A stretch of 64,000 nucleotides of DNA from Sphingobacterium sp. N143 (GTDB lineage Bacteria; Bacteroidota; Bacteroidia; Sphingobacteriales; Sphingobacteriaceae), in contig NZ_JACAIS010000005.1 in the NCBI RefSeq assembly GCF_030325625.1, forward strand, positions 270,234 through 334,233, given 5' to 3'. Positions within the stretch are counted from its first letter, which is position 1. Every line of letters begins with the position of its first letter. The position numbers and the translations under genes were made by a program. Positions 55,670 to 64,000 of this stretch are shown one piece after another. The notes beneath the pieces are model-generated. The model worked only from the letters and a program-made list of their open reading frames with translations. It searched no databases and was not told the DNA's origin.

Positions 55670-56857
55670 ATGAATTGGAATAAATCGATTGTACTAGCGG
55701 CTTCTCTTTTTGCAGCCTCATTCCAAGTACAAGCACAGGACAATTTGATCAATTCGCTGAAAGCGAATCAAAATGACAATAGCAAATCTGGATTTACATT
55801 TACTGAAGTTATCAACTTAGGTAACACATCAATCAAGGACCAAGGTTCATCAGGTACTTGTTGGTCATACTCGGGAAATTCTTTCCTTGAATCTGAGATG
55901 ATTCGTATGGGCAAAAAGCCGGTTGAAATCTCTCAAATCTATACTGCCCGCAATACCTATTTAGATAAAGCACGTACCTATGTACGTCTTCATGGCGGTT
56001 TGTCTTTGGGTGAAGGTGGTCAATTCCATGATGTCCTGAATTCATTCCGTAAATATGGAACAATGCCACAGTCTGCCTATACAGGTCTGCACTATGGTAG
56101 CACACGCAACAATTTCGGTGAAATGACATCCATGTTGGATGCCATGTTAGGCGCAGTTGTAAAAAGCAAAACATTGACCCCAAATTGGGAAAAAGCGTAT
56201 ACTTCAGCAATGGATTCGTACTTAGGTGAAGTTCCTGAAAAATTCGATTACAATGGAAAATCCTATACGCCACGTACTTTTGCTGACCAAGTGATTGGTA
56301 TCAATCCTGATGATTATGTAGGTATCGCTTCCGTTACTGACCATCCATACTACAGCCAATTTGTATTATTAATCCCTGACAACTGGTCATTTGACCGTTT
56401 CTACAATGTTCAGATGAATGACCTAACGGATATCATCGACAATGCTTTAGAAAAGGGTTACACTGTTGCCTGGGCAACTGACGTATCTGAAAAAGGATTT
56501 TCATGGAAAAATGGTGTGGCTTATGTTCCCGAAAAACCATTTGAACAAATGACTGATCAAGAAAAAGCAAGTATGTTCGTTGGACCAAAACCAGAGCTCA
56601 AAGTTACGGCTGAAGAAAGACAAAAAGCGTTTGACAACTGGCAAACAACAGATGATCATGGCATGCACATCGTTGGTCTTGTAAAGGATCAAAATGGCAA
56701 AGAATACTATATCGTTAAAAACTCTTGGGGAACATCCAATGACTATAAAGGTTATCTGTATGCTACCAAAGAATTTGTACGTTATAAAACAACATCGTTA
56801 ATGTTACATAAAGGTGGTTTGACAAAAGACCTGAAATCGAAGATAAATATCAAGTAA
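55670..56857 (+). CDS. Secreted C1-family cysteine peptidase (bleomycin-hydrolase-like)
   Basis: 395 residues with signal peptide MNWNKSIVLAASLFAASFQVQAQ. Papain-like triad: Gln and Cys in IKDQGSSGTCWSYSG (Cys near 64), His in DDHGMHIVGLV and Asn in VKNSWGTSND. Length and arrangement match the PepC/bleomycin-hydrolase group, but this one is exported. It is likely an aminopeptidase in the periplasm. No TTTG/TAnnTTTG pair is clear in the 146-nt gap before it (TTTAATTTAG near 55630 is a weak match). Confidence 0.88.
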   Translation: MNWNKSIVLAASLFAASFQVQAQDNLINSLKANQNDNSKSGFTFTEVINLGNTSIKDQGSSGTCWSYSGNSFLESEMIRMGKKPVEISQIYTARNTYLDKARTYVRLHGGLSLGEGGQFHDVLNSFRKYGTMPQSAYTGLHYGSTRNNFGEMTSMLDAMLGAVVKSKTLTPNWEKAYTSAMDSYLGEVPEKFDYNGKSYTPRTFADQVIGINPDDYVGIASVTDHPYYSQFVLLIPDNWSFDRFYNVQMNDLTDIIDNALEKGYTVAWATDVSEKGFSWKNGVAYVPEKPFEQMTDQEKASMFVGPKPELKVTAEERQKAFDNWQTTDDHGMHIVGLVKDQNGKEYYIVKNSWGTSNDYKGYLYATKEFVRYKTTSLMLHKGGLTKDLKSKINIK

Positions 56858-56875
56858 GCGATTTCTCTAACGGTT

Positions 56876-56913
56876 AAAAACACCTCGGAAATTAATGTTT
56901 CCGAGGTGTTTTT
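56876..56913 (+). terminator. Hairpin terminator after the C1 peptidase gene
   Basis: Perfect 16-bp stem (56876-56891 with 56898-56913), loop TTAATG, with T run. Confidence 0.92.
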
Positions 56914-56970
56914 GTTTTCAGATTAATTTGATAACTTAAACATAATTATAAATCTAGATGTTCAGTGAGT

Positions 56971-58209
56971 ATGAGAAGCATAATCGCATTATTCCTTACA
57001 ATTTTTTTGGGGAGTATGGCTCATTCCCAAACCAAGGGAGTGAAATTTGTAGAAGGGCAAAGTTGGCAACAAATTAAGGAAAGGGCGCTGGCAGAAAATA
57101 AGTTTATTTTCATGGAACTATTCGCCACCTGGTGTGGTCCCTGTCAGTATATGAGCAATGAGATCTTCCCTCTGGAACAAGTCGGACAACCCATCAATCA
57201 AGATTTTATCAGTGTCCGTGTACAGATGGATTCCACAGCGTCTGACAATGCTGAAGTCAAAAAATGGTATGCCGATGCCCGCAGCATCTCCAATGAATAT
57301 AATATCCAGTCTTTCCCTACCTTTCTGATCTTCAACCCACAGGGCCAGGCTGTACACCGCATTGTGGGTGCGAGTGATGCCCCTGATTTTATCAATTATG
57401 TAACCGATGGGTTATATCCGGAAACACAATATTACACGTTATTAAAAAAATTCGAAAAACGCCCACAGGATATCTATACAGCCAAGCAAATGCTGAAAGC
57501 AGCAAATATAGCGTATGACGAGAATACAGCCCGCAGAGCCGAAAACACCTTGGCGAATTCATTGGGTACGGATGAATTGTTTAAGAAAGAGAATGTACAT
57601 ATCTTACTGGCAGCAGCAAAATTTACCAATTCCAAAGCTTTCAACCTGATTCGTAACAACAAAGAGAAAATAGACATCCTGTTGGAATCACCGGGCATAG
57701 CCAATCGGACATTAGCCAATGTGGTGGTCAATGAGCTATTACAGATCAAGATCGATGCTAGGCAAGAACCTCAGTGGGACAATTATCAGAACCAGCTCGC
57801 CCAAAAATATCCGGACATTGATTTCGTTCCCATGTTCAAAAAGATAAAAGCACACTATTATCTCCAAGTCAAAAATTATGTTGCGATGAAAAACACCATC
57901 AACGATTATCTATCGTCAGAGGATTTCACACCGCATCAATTAAATACCTTTGCCTGGACCATTTTTAATAACAGCAGTGATCCCGAATGTATAGCTGCCG
58001 CGATTAGCTGGAGTAAGAAATCCATTATTGAGGATCCTAGCAGCGCTTTCTTAGATACTTATGCAAATTTGCTGTATAAAAAAGGTGAAAAAGAGAAAGC
58101 CATAAAATGGCAGAACAAAGCCATCGAGATGGCCAGTGAAGATGATCGTCCCATTTATCAGGAAACATTGGACAAGATGATGAAAGACGTGCAAACCTGG
58201 GAAAATTAA
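56971..58209 (+). CDS. Secreted thioredoxin-fold protein with TPR-like C-terminus
   Basis: 412 residues. Signal peptide MRSIIALFLTIFLGSMAHSQ; the in-frame GTG 6 nt earlier is less likely. Thioredoxin-like domain (about 30-150) with FATWCGPCQYMSNEIF and cis-Pro in SFPTFLIFNPQG. The C-terminal part (about 160-410) is helical with TPR-like units (LDTYANLLYKKGEKEKAIKWQNKAIEMA). Similar proteins occur widely in Bacteroidota as periplasmic redox proteins. A single-gene unit between two terminators. Confidence 0.87.
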   Translation: MRSIIALFLTIFLGSMAHSQTKGVKFVEGQSWQQIKERALAENKFIFMELFATWCGPCQYMSNEIFPLEQVGQPINQDFISVRVQMDSTASDNAEVKKWYADARSISNEYNIQSFPTFLIFNPQGQAVHRIVGASDAPDFINYVTDGLYPETQYYTLLKKFEKRPQDIYTAKQMLKAANIAYDENTARRAENTLANSLGTDELFKKENVHILLAAAKFTNSKAFNLIRNNKEKIDILLESPGIANRTLANVVVNELLQIKIDARQEPQWDNYQNQLAQKYPDIDFVPMFKKIKAHYYLQVKNYVAMKNTINDYLSSEDFTPHQLNTFAWTIFNNSSDPECIAAAISWSKKSIIEDPSSAFLDTYANLLYKKGEKEKAIKWQNKAIEMASEDDRPIYQETLDKMMKDVQTWEN

Positions 58210-58235
58210 CAGGCCCCCTTCCAAAAAGAATGCAT

Positions 58236-58272
58236 AAAAAAGTCCGGACTACCTCACTAGCCGGACTTTTTT
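58236..58272. terminator. Bidirectional hairpin terminator
   Basis: AAAAAAGTCCGG pairs with CCGGACTTTTTT (58236-58247, 58261-58272), loop 13 nt. It lies between the convergent thioredoxin and prolyl oligopeptidase genes. Confidence 0.92.
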
Positions 58273-58339
58273 ATTGATATTAACCAGGTTATTGCGCAAA
58301 CACGAACATCCCAGTATAACGAAAACTTTTTGTTGCTTC

Positions 58340-60463
58340 CTATTTTAATGTTTTGATCCCCATATTCCAGAGCGCAAATGCATATTTATCTACTGTACTA
58401 TTGATCAATACTTCCGTGGATCGACCAGCTCCATGTCCAGCCTTCGTTTCGATACGGATCAGTACAGGATTATCACATGCTTGTTTAGCCTGCAATTCAG
58501 AAGCAAATTTATAGGAATGAGCAGGTACAACACGATCGTCATGATCACCGGTAAAAACCATTGTCGCCGGGTAGCACACACCTGTTTTTACATTATGTAC
58601 CGGTGAATAGCCTTTCAGATAATCAAACATCTCTTTACTATCATTGACAGTGCCGTAATCATATGACCAGCCTGCGCCTGCCGTAAAAGTGTGATAACGT
58701 AACATATCTAAAACACCAACCTCCGGAAGGGCCACCTTTGCCACCGTAGGATCGATGGTCATCGTCGCTCCGACCAGCAGTCCTCCATTGGATCCTCCCG
58801 ACAAAGCTGTATATTCGGGGGAGGTATATCCATTTTCCTGAAGATAATGTGCAGCAGCTATAAAATCATTGAACACATTTAGCTTGTTGAACTGTCTCCC
58901 GCCATCATGCCATTTTTGTCCATATTCACCGCCACCACGCAAATTCGGCACCGCATAAATGCCTCCATTAGCCAGCCAGACAGCCACCGAAGTGCTGAAA
59001 GAAGGCGTTAAGCTGATATTGAACCCTCCATAGCCATACACAATGGTTGGATTTTTTCCGTTCAATTCAATTCCTTTTTTATAAGTAATGATCATAGGAA
59101 CCTTGGTACCATCTTTGGAGGTATAGAAAACCTGTTTTGATTCGTATAGGTCCGTATCAAACTTAACTTTAGGTTTGATGTAAAGTGTGGACTGACCAGA
59201 GCTGACATCAAATTTATAGCTTGATGCTGGTGTAATATAATTGGAGAAACCAAAATAGATCTCTTTTTCTTTCTTCTTGCCAGAGAATCCACTTGCTGTT
59301 CCTATCCCAGGCAATTCAATCGCTCTCATTTTTTTGCCGGTATAGTCATACTGAATCACAAGAGAAACAGCATCCTTCAAATAATTCGCAAACAAATAGC
59401 CTCCGCCAGTACTGATCGAAAGCACATGCTCGGTCTCTGGAATTACATCTTTCCAGTTCTCCTTCGCTGGATTCTTCAAGTCAACCTTTACCAGACGGTT
59501 GTTGGCAGCGTTATAGTTAGTCTCCATTAAAAAAGAATCTCCAATATTATCGACGACAGAAGTATTGGCATCAAAGTGATCCTGCAGGCAGACAATCTTG
59601 CTATTTGGCTGACTCAAATCTTGATAATAAAGTTCATTACCGGTCGTTGTGTTCGCCGCAGAAATAATCAAGTATCTTTGGTCATCAGTTAGTGAAGCAC
59701 CAACATAGCGCCTTGGTGTTGATGAACCACCAAAAATCAGCTTATCCGTGGATTGTGCTGTTTTAAGTTTATGATAATACAGCTTATGCTGGTCGGTTTT
59801 TTCAGAAAGCTCTGACCCTTTTGGTTTATCATAACTTGAGTAGAAAAAACCATCATTACCTTTCCAGGCAATACCTGAGAACTTCACATCGACCAAGGTC
59901 TCTCCAACTGGTGTTTTATCCTTTGTGTTCCATACAATGACCTTTCGCCAGTCCGAGCCACCTTCAGAAATCGAATAAGCAACCAGGCTTCCATCTTTGG
60001 AAAACGAAACATCTGCCAAAGAAGTCGAGCCATCTTTGGAAAATGTGTTGGGATCCAAGAAAACTTCCTCGGCGCCCTTCTCTCCCTGTTTACGATAGAG
60101 AACAGCATGCTGCTGCAATCCATTATTTTTAAAGAAGTAGGTGTACTCCCCCTCTTTAAATGGCGTACCTATTTTTTCATAGTTCCATATATCTGTCAAT
60201 TGGTCTTTTAATTTTGACCGGAAAGGAATACCATTTAGATAATTAAATGTCACTTTGTTCTCAGCTTGCACCCAGCTTTTTGTTTCCGCTGAACGGTCAT
60301 CTTCTAACCATCGATAAGGATCAGCTACTTTTTCACCCCAGAATTCATCTACAACAGTCCCTTTATTCGTTGTCGGATATTTTAGCTGTTGTCCATAACC
60401 AGTGCTTGCTGTGCCTGCCATACCTATAATCATCAGGATAAGACCTAATTTTTTGTTTATCAT
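58340..60463 (-). CDS. Prolyl oligopeptidase (S9A)
   Basis: 707 residues. Signal peptide MINKKLGLILMIIGMAGTAS ending near GYGQ, so periplasmic. A seven-bladed propeller (about 80-420) sits between N-terminal and C-terminal parts of the hydrolase. Triad: Ser in ALSGGSNGGLLVGA, Asp in FTGDHDDRVVPAHS and His in ETKAGHGAGRST. NLRGGGEYGQKWHDGG is also typical. It cuts short peptides after proline. An upstream in-frame start (60517) is rejected because it would add 18 residues before the signal peptide and lie beyond the -7 element. Confidence 0.95.
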   Translation of the reverse strand: MINKKLGLILMIIGMAGTASTGYGQQLKYPTTNKGTVVDEFWGEKVADPYRWLEDDRSAETKSWVQAENKVTFNYLNGIPFRSKLKDQLTDIWNYEKIGTPFKEGEYTYFFKNNGLQQHAVLYRKQGEKGAEEVFLDPNTFSKDGSTSLADVSFSKDGSLVAYSISEGGSDWRKVIVWNTKDKTPVGETLVDVKFSGIAWKGNDGFFYSSYDKPKGSELSEKTDQHKLYYHKLKTAQSTDKLIFGGSSTPRRYVGASLTDDQRYLIISAANTTTGNELYYQDLSQPNSKIVCLQDHFDANTSVVDNIGDSFLMETNYNAANNRLVKVDLKNPAKENWKDVIPETEHVLSISTGGGYLFANYLKDAVSLVIQYDYTGKKMRAIELPGIGTASGFSGKKKEKEIYFGFSNYITPASSYKFDVSSGQSTLYIKPKVKFDTDLYESKQVFYTSKDGTKVPMIITYKKGIELNGKNPTIVYGYGGFNISLTPSFSTSVAVWLANGGIYAVPNLRGGGEYGQKWHDGGRQFNKLNVFNDFIAAAHYLQENGYTSPEYTALSGGSNGGLLVGATMTIDPTVAKVALPEVGVLDMLRYHTFTAGAGWSYDYGTVNDSKEMFDYLKGYSPVHNVKTGVCYPATMVFTGDHDDRVVPAHSYKFASELQAKQACDNPVLIRIETKAGHGAGRSTEVLINSTVDKYAFALWNMGIKTLK

Positions 60464-60496
60464 AAAAAATTTTATACTTGTTTCACCCAAAAATAA

Positions 60497-60504
60497 CAAA
60501 TATA
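60497..60504 (-). promoter_or_regulatory. -7 element of the prolyl oligopeptidase gene
   Basis: The minus strand reads a perfect TATATTTG, about 33 nt before the ATG at 60463. No TTTG at the usual distance. Confidence 0.55.
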
Positions 60505-60791
60505 ATTTCAGATTCAAGACTTTACCCCTTCAGGACATGCGATTATCCAAAATCTAAAACAATATGAAAGCAGCCCAATACACTTGTCACTGCTACAGCT
60601 CTTCGAAAGTGAGTGTTATGGCATAAAAAATTCATACGATATGATCCTAGCAGAATCCCTTATGCCTGTTATCATTGACCGCCAGATCAGTTCAAGCCCC
60701 CGATGAGAAAACCTGATCCTGAAGCACTGCCTATTTACGCCCCCCCTTGCGGAGCTGCCTAAGTTCCACCGAAATATATTGGAGACTGAAT

Positions 60792-60822
60792 TTTGTATTC
60801 GCCGCCATTTTTTTTAGTTTTG
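60792..60822 (+). promoter_or_regulatory. Consensus promoter directly before lpxH
   Basis: TTTG at 60792-60795, 19-nt spacer, TAGTTTTG at 60815-60822: both boxes perfect. The ATG follows at 60828, 5 nt after the -7 box, so transcription should start at or beside the start codon. Confidence 0.75.
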
Positions 60823-60827
60823 GGCAC

Positions 60828-61583
60828 ATGTCAACAAGAAAAAAAATCTATTTTGCCTCGGACTTTCACCTAGGGTCTTATCCACAGGAACTGTCCCATG
60901 AAAGGGAGCGGCGTATCGTCCAATGGCTGGAGCAGGTCAAGACGGATGCTGCCCATCTTTATCTTGTTGGCGATATTTTTGATTTTTGGTTCGAATATGC
61001 CACTGTTGTCCCAAAAGGCTACATACGCTTTCTGGGTAAATTGGCGGAAATTACCGATCTAGGGATTCCCATCACCTTATTTAAAGGAAATCATGATATG
61101 TGGATGTTCGATTATCTCAAAGAGGAACTGAATGTTGAGATTATTGATAACGAACTTGAGCTTCAGCTTGACGGTAAACTTTTCTTTGTGCACCATGGCG
61201 ACGGCTTAGGTTCGGGCGATTATAAGTATAAGCTGTTAAAGAAAGTATTTCGAAGTTCTTTTTGCCAATGGCTATTTGCACGTCTACACCCCAATCTCGG
61301 CATCGGAATTGCCACACGATGGTCCAAACACAGTAGGCTTGCCAATAATGAAGATGAAAAATTTTTGGGCGAAGATAAAGAATGGCTTATCGGCTATGCA
61401 AAAGAAATCGAGGCACACAGGCATCACGATTTCTATATCTTTGGTCATAGGCATCTTCCATACGATGTTAAACTCCATTCGAAGAGCCGAATCCTCAACC
61501 TTGGTGAATGGATGAATTATTATACTTATGCCGTATGGGATGGAGAAACCTTAAGCTTGGAAAAATGGGCGGGGAAATCATAA
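60828..61583 (+). CDS. lpxH: UDP-2,3-diacylglucosamine diphosphatase (LpxH-like)
   Basis: 251 residues, calcineurin-type metallophosphoesterase. Metal motifs ASDFHLG, VGDIFDFW, FKGNHD, FVHHGDG and IFGHRH are all present. It hydrolyses UDP-diacylglucosamine to lipid X in lipid A synthesis, at the inner face of the membrane. The start MSTRKK is fixed by a promoter ending 5 nt upstream; a longer frame from 60747 is ruled out by it. The end overlaps the Crp-family gene by 19 nt. Confidence 0.92.
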   Translation: MSTRKKIYFASDFHLGSYPQELSHERERRIVQWLEQVKTDAAHLYLVGDIFDFWFEYATVVPKGYIRFLGKLAEITDLGIPITLFKGNHDMWMFDYLKEELNVEIIDNELELQLDGKLFFVHHGDGLGSGDYKYKLLKKVFRSSFCQWLFARLHPNLGIGIATRWSKHSRLANNEDEKFLGEDKEWLIGYAKEIEAHRHHDFYIFGHRHLPYDVKLHSKSRILNLGEWMNYYTYAVWDGETLSLEKWAGKS

Positions 61584-62155
61584 TTTCATTATCGGAATGT
61601 CTCCAGAGCTATCATTTTCTTACCCCGGAAAGCACCGCTAAACTTGAGCAAATCAGTAAGAAAATCACCGCGAAGCGTAACAGTTTACTGATTAAACAGG
61701 ATAAGATTCAAAAAGACATCTATTTTTTGGCTTCCGGATTAGCCCGGGTCTACTACGAAACTTCAGACAGACAGATCACCCTTGACTTTGTTTCCCCGGG
61801 GGGAACATTAATATCCATGAACAGTTATGTTCACGATACACCGGGTTACGAAAATATCGATCTGTTAGAAGATAGTGTCCTCTACCAGATTGATCAAAGA
61901 CAACTATTTGAGCTTTATGAAACTGATATTGCCATTGCCAATTGGGGACGAAAGATGGCAGAACTGGAATTTATCAAAGCTGAGCAACGAACGATGTCCA
62001 AGCTTTTCAATACGGCACAAGAACGGTATTCGGAATTGCTACAGAAATACCCTCAGTATATCCAGCGTATCAAACTGGGCTATATCGCGTCTTACCTTGG
62101 TGTTAGCCAAGTCACACTCAGCCGGATCCGTGCAAACATCCATACCAATTTTTAA
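61565..62155 (+). CDS. Crp/Fnr-family transcription regulator
   Basis: 196 residues. Cyclic-nucleotide-binding-like beta roll (about 25-115, LIKQDKIQKDIYFLASGLARVYYET, DLLEDSVLYQIDQRQLFELY) and C-terminal helix-turn-helix (IASYLGVSQVTLSRIRANI). cAMP-contact residues of E. coli Crp and the Fnr cysteines are not seen, so its ligand is unknown. The start inside lpxH (61565) suggests co-translation with it. An SMR exporter follows 66 nt later and is the likely target. Confidence 0.9.
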   Translation: MGGEIIISLSECLQSYHFLTPESTAKLEQISKKITAKRNSLLIKQDKIQKDIYFLASGLARVYYETSDRQITLDFVSPGGTLISMNSYVHDTPGYENIDLLEDSVLYQIDQRQLFELYETDIAIANWGRKMAELEFIKAEQRTMSKLFNTAQERYSELLQKYPQYIQRIKLGYIASYLGVSQVTLSRIRANIHTNF

Positions 62156-62221
62156 CATTTGTTAAAATTATTCTCCATTTAAAATTGGAAATTTGTCCCT
62201 GAAACAAAACATCAAAAAGAT

Positions 62222-62551
62222 ATGAATTGGGTATTTTTAGTACTAGGCGGATTATGCGAAATTGGCTTTACAACGAGCCTCGGCAAAGCCAAAGATGCAC
62301 AAGGAAGTGAGCAATGGCTTTGGTACGGAGCTTTTGCCGTATTCCTATTTGCCAGCATGGGTTTATTGATAAAAGCCACACAGACACTTCCTTTGGGAAC
62401 TGCTTATGCAGTCTGGACAGGCATTGGTGCCGTGGGAACAGTTTTAATGGGTATTTTTTTCTTCAAAGAACCAGTGGATTTCTGGCGCATATTCTTTATT
62501 TTCACACTGATCGCCTCTATCATTGGACTAAAAGCAGTTTCCGCTCATTAA
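62222..62551 (+). CDS. SMR exporter, Gdx/SugE-like
   Basis: 109 residues, four membrane helices. The essential Glu is at 13 (LGGLCEIGF), and TLPLGTAYAVWTGIGAVGT matches the guanidinium-exporter (Gdx, formerly SugE) pattern more than EmrE. It should exchange protons for guanidinium or small quaternary ammonium ions. No guanidine riboswitch fits in the 66-nt gap before it. The neighbouring Crp-family gene suggests local control. Confidence 0.9.
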   Translation: MNWVFLVLGGLCEIGFTTSLGKAKDAQGSEQWLWYGAFAVFLFASMGLLIKATQTLPLGTAYAVWTGIGAVGTVLMGIFFFKEPVDFWRIFFIFTLIASIIGLKAVSAH

Positions 62552-62566
62552 TAGCTGGCTAGGTAG

Positions 62567-62596
62567 TTTAAAAGCAACAAAATTTCCTTACTTTTG
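62567..62596 (+). promoter_or_regulatory. Promoter of prfA
   Basis: TTTA at 62567-62570, 18-nt spacer, and a perfect TACTTTTG at 62589-62596. The prfA start codon lies 54 nt further. Confidence 0.65.
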
Positions 62597-62649
62597 TACT
62601 CTCAATAGTAATCTAGGTCATACATTCCTAGAAGAAGCATTTTTGATAT

Positions 62650-63723
62650 ATGTTAGAAAAATTACAAGCGATCAAGGAAAGATGGGAAGAGGTGGAAGCT
62701 GAGTTAAGCAACCCGGATACCATGCAAGATATGAAACGTTTTGCCAAATTAAATAAAGAATATAAAGATTTGGGCAAAATCGTTGACCAATACCATATTT
62801 ACAAAAATATGGTGAGTAATATTGATACCAATAAAGACATCATCATGAACGAAAAGGACCAAGAACTTCGTGAGATGGCCAAAGAGGAATTGGATTTATT
62901 ATTGGTTGAAAAAGAGGAAAAAGAAGAGGAAATCCGTTTAATGCTGATTCCTAAGGATCCTGAAGATGCTAAAAATGCCATCATTGAAATCCGTGGTGGA
63001 ACAGGTGGTGATGAAGCTGCTTTATTTGCTGGTGACCTGTACCGCATGTATACCCGCTATTTCGAAACCAAAGGTTGGCGCAACGAAGTAATGGATGTCA
63101 CGGAGGGAACTTCTGGTGGTTATAAGGAGGTCATCTTAAAGGTAATCGGTGAAGATGTTTATGGTCAATTAAAATACGAGTCTGGTGTACACCGTGTACA
63201 GCGTGTTCCTGACACTGAAACCCAGGGCCGTGTGCATACCTCTGCGGCTTCAGTGGCTGTTTTGCCGGAAGCTGAAGATGTGGATGTTGAAATCAATCCA
63301 GGAGATATCGAGATGCAAACGTCTCGTTCTGGTGGTGCTGGCGGACAGAACGTCAACAAGGTCGAAACAAAGGTGCAACTGACCCATAAACCGACTGGTA
63401 TTGTTGTCGTCTGTCAAGTGGAACGTTCACAATTGGCCAATCGTGAGCTGGCCATGGAAATGCTGCGCAACAAACTGTATGAGCTTGAGCTGAACAAGAA
63501 AAACGGTGACATTGCCGCAAAAAGGAAAACACTGGTGTCCACAGGAGACCGCTCGGCGAAAATCCGTACATACAACTATCCACAGGGCCGTGTTACTGAA
63601 CATCGTATTGGAATGACGATGTATAACCTACCTGCTATTATGGATGGTGATATTCAAGGTATTATCGATGCATTGCAGTTTGCGGAGAATGCAGAGAAGA
63701 TGAAAGAAGGTCAAGTAGACTAG
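62650..63723 (+). CDS. prfA: Peptide chain release factor 1
   Basis: 357 residues. Catalytic GGQ in [19 protein letters not shown] (about 232-235), the codon-recognition region [21 protein letters not shown] (P-x-T-type, for UAA and UAG) and the coiled N-terminal domain. It ends translation at UAA/UAG. The T run after the stop codon overlaps the tRNA promoter. Confidence 0.97.
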   Translation: MLEKLQAIKERWEEVEAELSNPDTMQDMKRFAKLNKEYKDLGKIVDQYHIYKNMVSNIDTNKDIIMNEKDQELREMAKEELDLLLVEKEEKEEEIRLMLIPKDPEDAKNAIIEIRGGTGGDEAALFAGDLYRMYTRYFETKGWRNEVMDVTEGTSGGYKEVILKVIGEDVYGQLKYESGVHRVQRVPDTETQGRVHTSAASVAVLPEAEDVDVEINPGDIEMQTSRSGGAGGQNVNKVETKVQLTHKPTGIVVVCQVERSQLANRELAMEMLRNKLYELELNKKNGDIAAKRKTLVSTGDRSAKIRTYNYPQGRVTEHRIGMTMYNLPAIMDGDIQGIIDALQFAENAEKMKEGQVD

Positions 63724-63740
63724 TTTTTTTTCAAAAAACC

Positions 63741-63771
63741 TTTGCAGATACACAAACAAACGCTATATTTG
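63741..63771 (+). promoter_or_regulatory. Consensus promoter of the tRNA-Asp genes
   Basis: TTTG at 63741-63744, 19-nt spacer, TATATTTG at 63764-63771. Both boxes are perfect. The first tRNA begins 25 nt later. Confidence 0.8.
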
Positions 63772-63796
63772 CACACCTTCTGAGGAGAAGGGTTGA

Positions 63797-63870
63797 GGTC
63801 TGGTAGTTCAGCTGGTTAGAATACATGCCTGTCACGCATGGGGTCGCGGGTTCGAGTCCCGTCCAGACCG
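63797..63870 (+). tRNA. tRNA-Asp (GTC)
   Basis: 74 nt. Acceptor stem GGTCTGG/CCAGACC with discriminator G, anticodon GTC at 63831-63833 in a 7-nt loop (CTGTCAC) closed by CATGC/GCATG, and T loop GGGTTCGAGTCCC. CCA is not encoded. Confidence 0.97.
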
Positions 63871-63928
63871 CTTCAAAAGAGAGCAATCTCAATTGGTTCT
63901 TTAACAAAATAAGTTTTTAAGATTTTTA

Positions 63929-64000
63929 GGTCTGGTAGTTCAGCTGGTTAGAATACATGCCTGTCACGCATGGGGTCGCGGGTTCGAGTCCCGTCCAGAC
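63929..64000 (+). tRNA. tRNA-Asp (GTC), second copy, cut by window end
   Basis: Identical to the first copy over all 72 visible bases; the last two bases (C and discriminator G) lie outside. A 58-nt AT-rich spacer separates the copies. They are probably co-transcribed from the promoter at 63741. Confidence 0.96.

Larger units (their letters stand above)
60464..60827. other. Divergent intergenic region
   Basis: 364 bp between prolyl oligopeptidase and lpxH. It holds a -7 element for each gene at its two ends. The middle (about 60540-60780) shows no gene, repeat or RNA that I can recognise. Confidence 0.5.

Noticed and set aside
60747..60827. Upstream start for LpxH
   Set aside because: It would place the consensus promoter inside the coding region; the family start fits the ATG at 60828.
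62156..62221. Guanidine riboswitch upstream of the SMR exporter
   Set aside because: Only 66 nt, AT-rich, with no conserved ACGR or GGG-type riboswitch elements visible.
1..64000. CRISPR array, insertion sequence, integrase, rRNA
   Set aside because: I looked for regularly spaced repeats, transposase frames with terminal repeats and rRNA-like sequence and saw none.

Overview
The window looks like chromosomal DNA of a Bacteroidota species, most likely of the Sphingobacteriaceae (Sphingobacterium or Pedobacter type). The signs are a SusC/SusD pair, lipoproteins with short lipoboxes, a haem-exporter set with a Bacteroidota-type CcmD, several families typical of the phylum (DUF2480, DUF3108, DUF3109, DUF6427-like), and repeated promoters of the form TTTG - about 19 nt - TAnnTTTG instead of the sigma-70 consensus. 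The genus is an inference.

Layout. 1-5850 is accessory: a SNF2-type helicase (cut by the window edge) translationally coupled to a protein with two copies of a nucleotidyltransferase-like plus HEPN module, followed by a complete Xre/RES toxin-antitoxin pair. 5998-16240 is a nutrient-acquisition block: a lipoprotein of unknown role, a SusC-SusD-phosphodiesterase/alkaline-phosphatase operon on the minus strand, and a divergent GH29 fucosidase ending in a 61-bp perfect palindrome. 16400-30900 holds a soluble PAS histidine kinase with its receiver protein, an Xaa-Pro aminopeptidase, a TlpA-like thioredoxin, a PBP4-type peptidase, malic enzyme, RuvA, a GH20 hexosaminidase, free-Met-sulfoxide reductase and a WD40 protein.

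31065-39674 is one long minus-strand run: phoH, purC, a STAS protein, rnz, then hisC-hisB-hisH-hisA-hisF-hisIE, closed by a hairpin terminator. hisG and hisD are not in the window. 40095-63723 is mostly envelope and housekeeping: SAM hydrolase, an ABC exporter, ccmB-ccmC-ccmD, an outer-membrane barrel with LptC and a PpiD-like foldase, DUF2480/3108/3109 proteins, a polyprenyl diphosphate synthase with TerC, a secreted C1 peptidase, a thioredoxin-TPR protein, prolyl oligopeptidase, LpxH, a Crp-family regulator with a Gdx-like SMR exporter, and prfA. The window ends in two identical tRNA-Asp genes, the second missing its last two bases.

The genes that most deserve attention are the helicase/HEPN pair beside the RES module, the SusCD operon that ends in a phosphodiesterase-phosphatase fusion, a STAS protein with glutamate at the usual phosphoserine position, and promoters placed so close to start codons that the mRNAs should have almost no leader.
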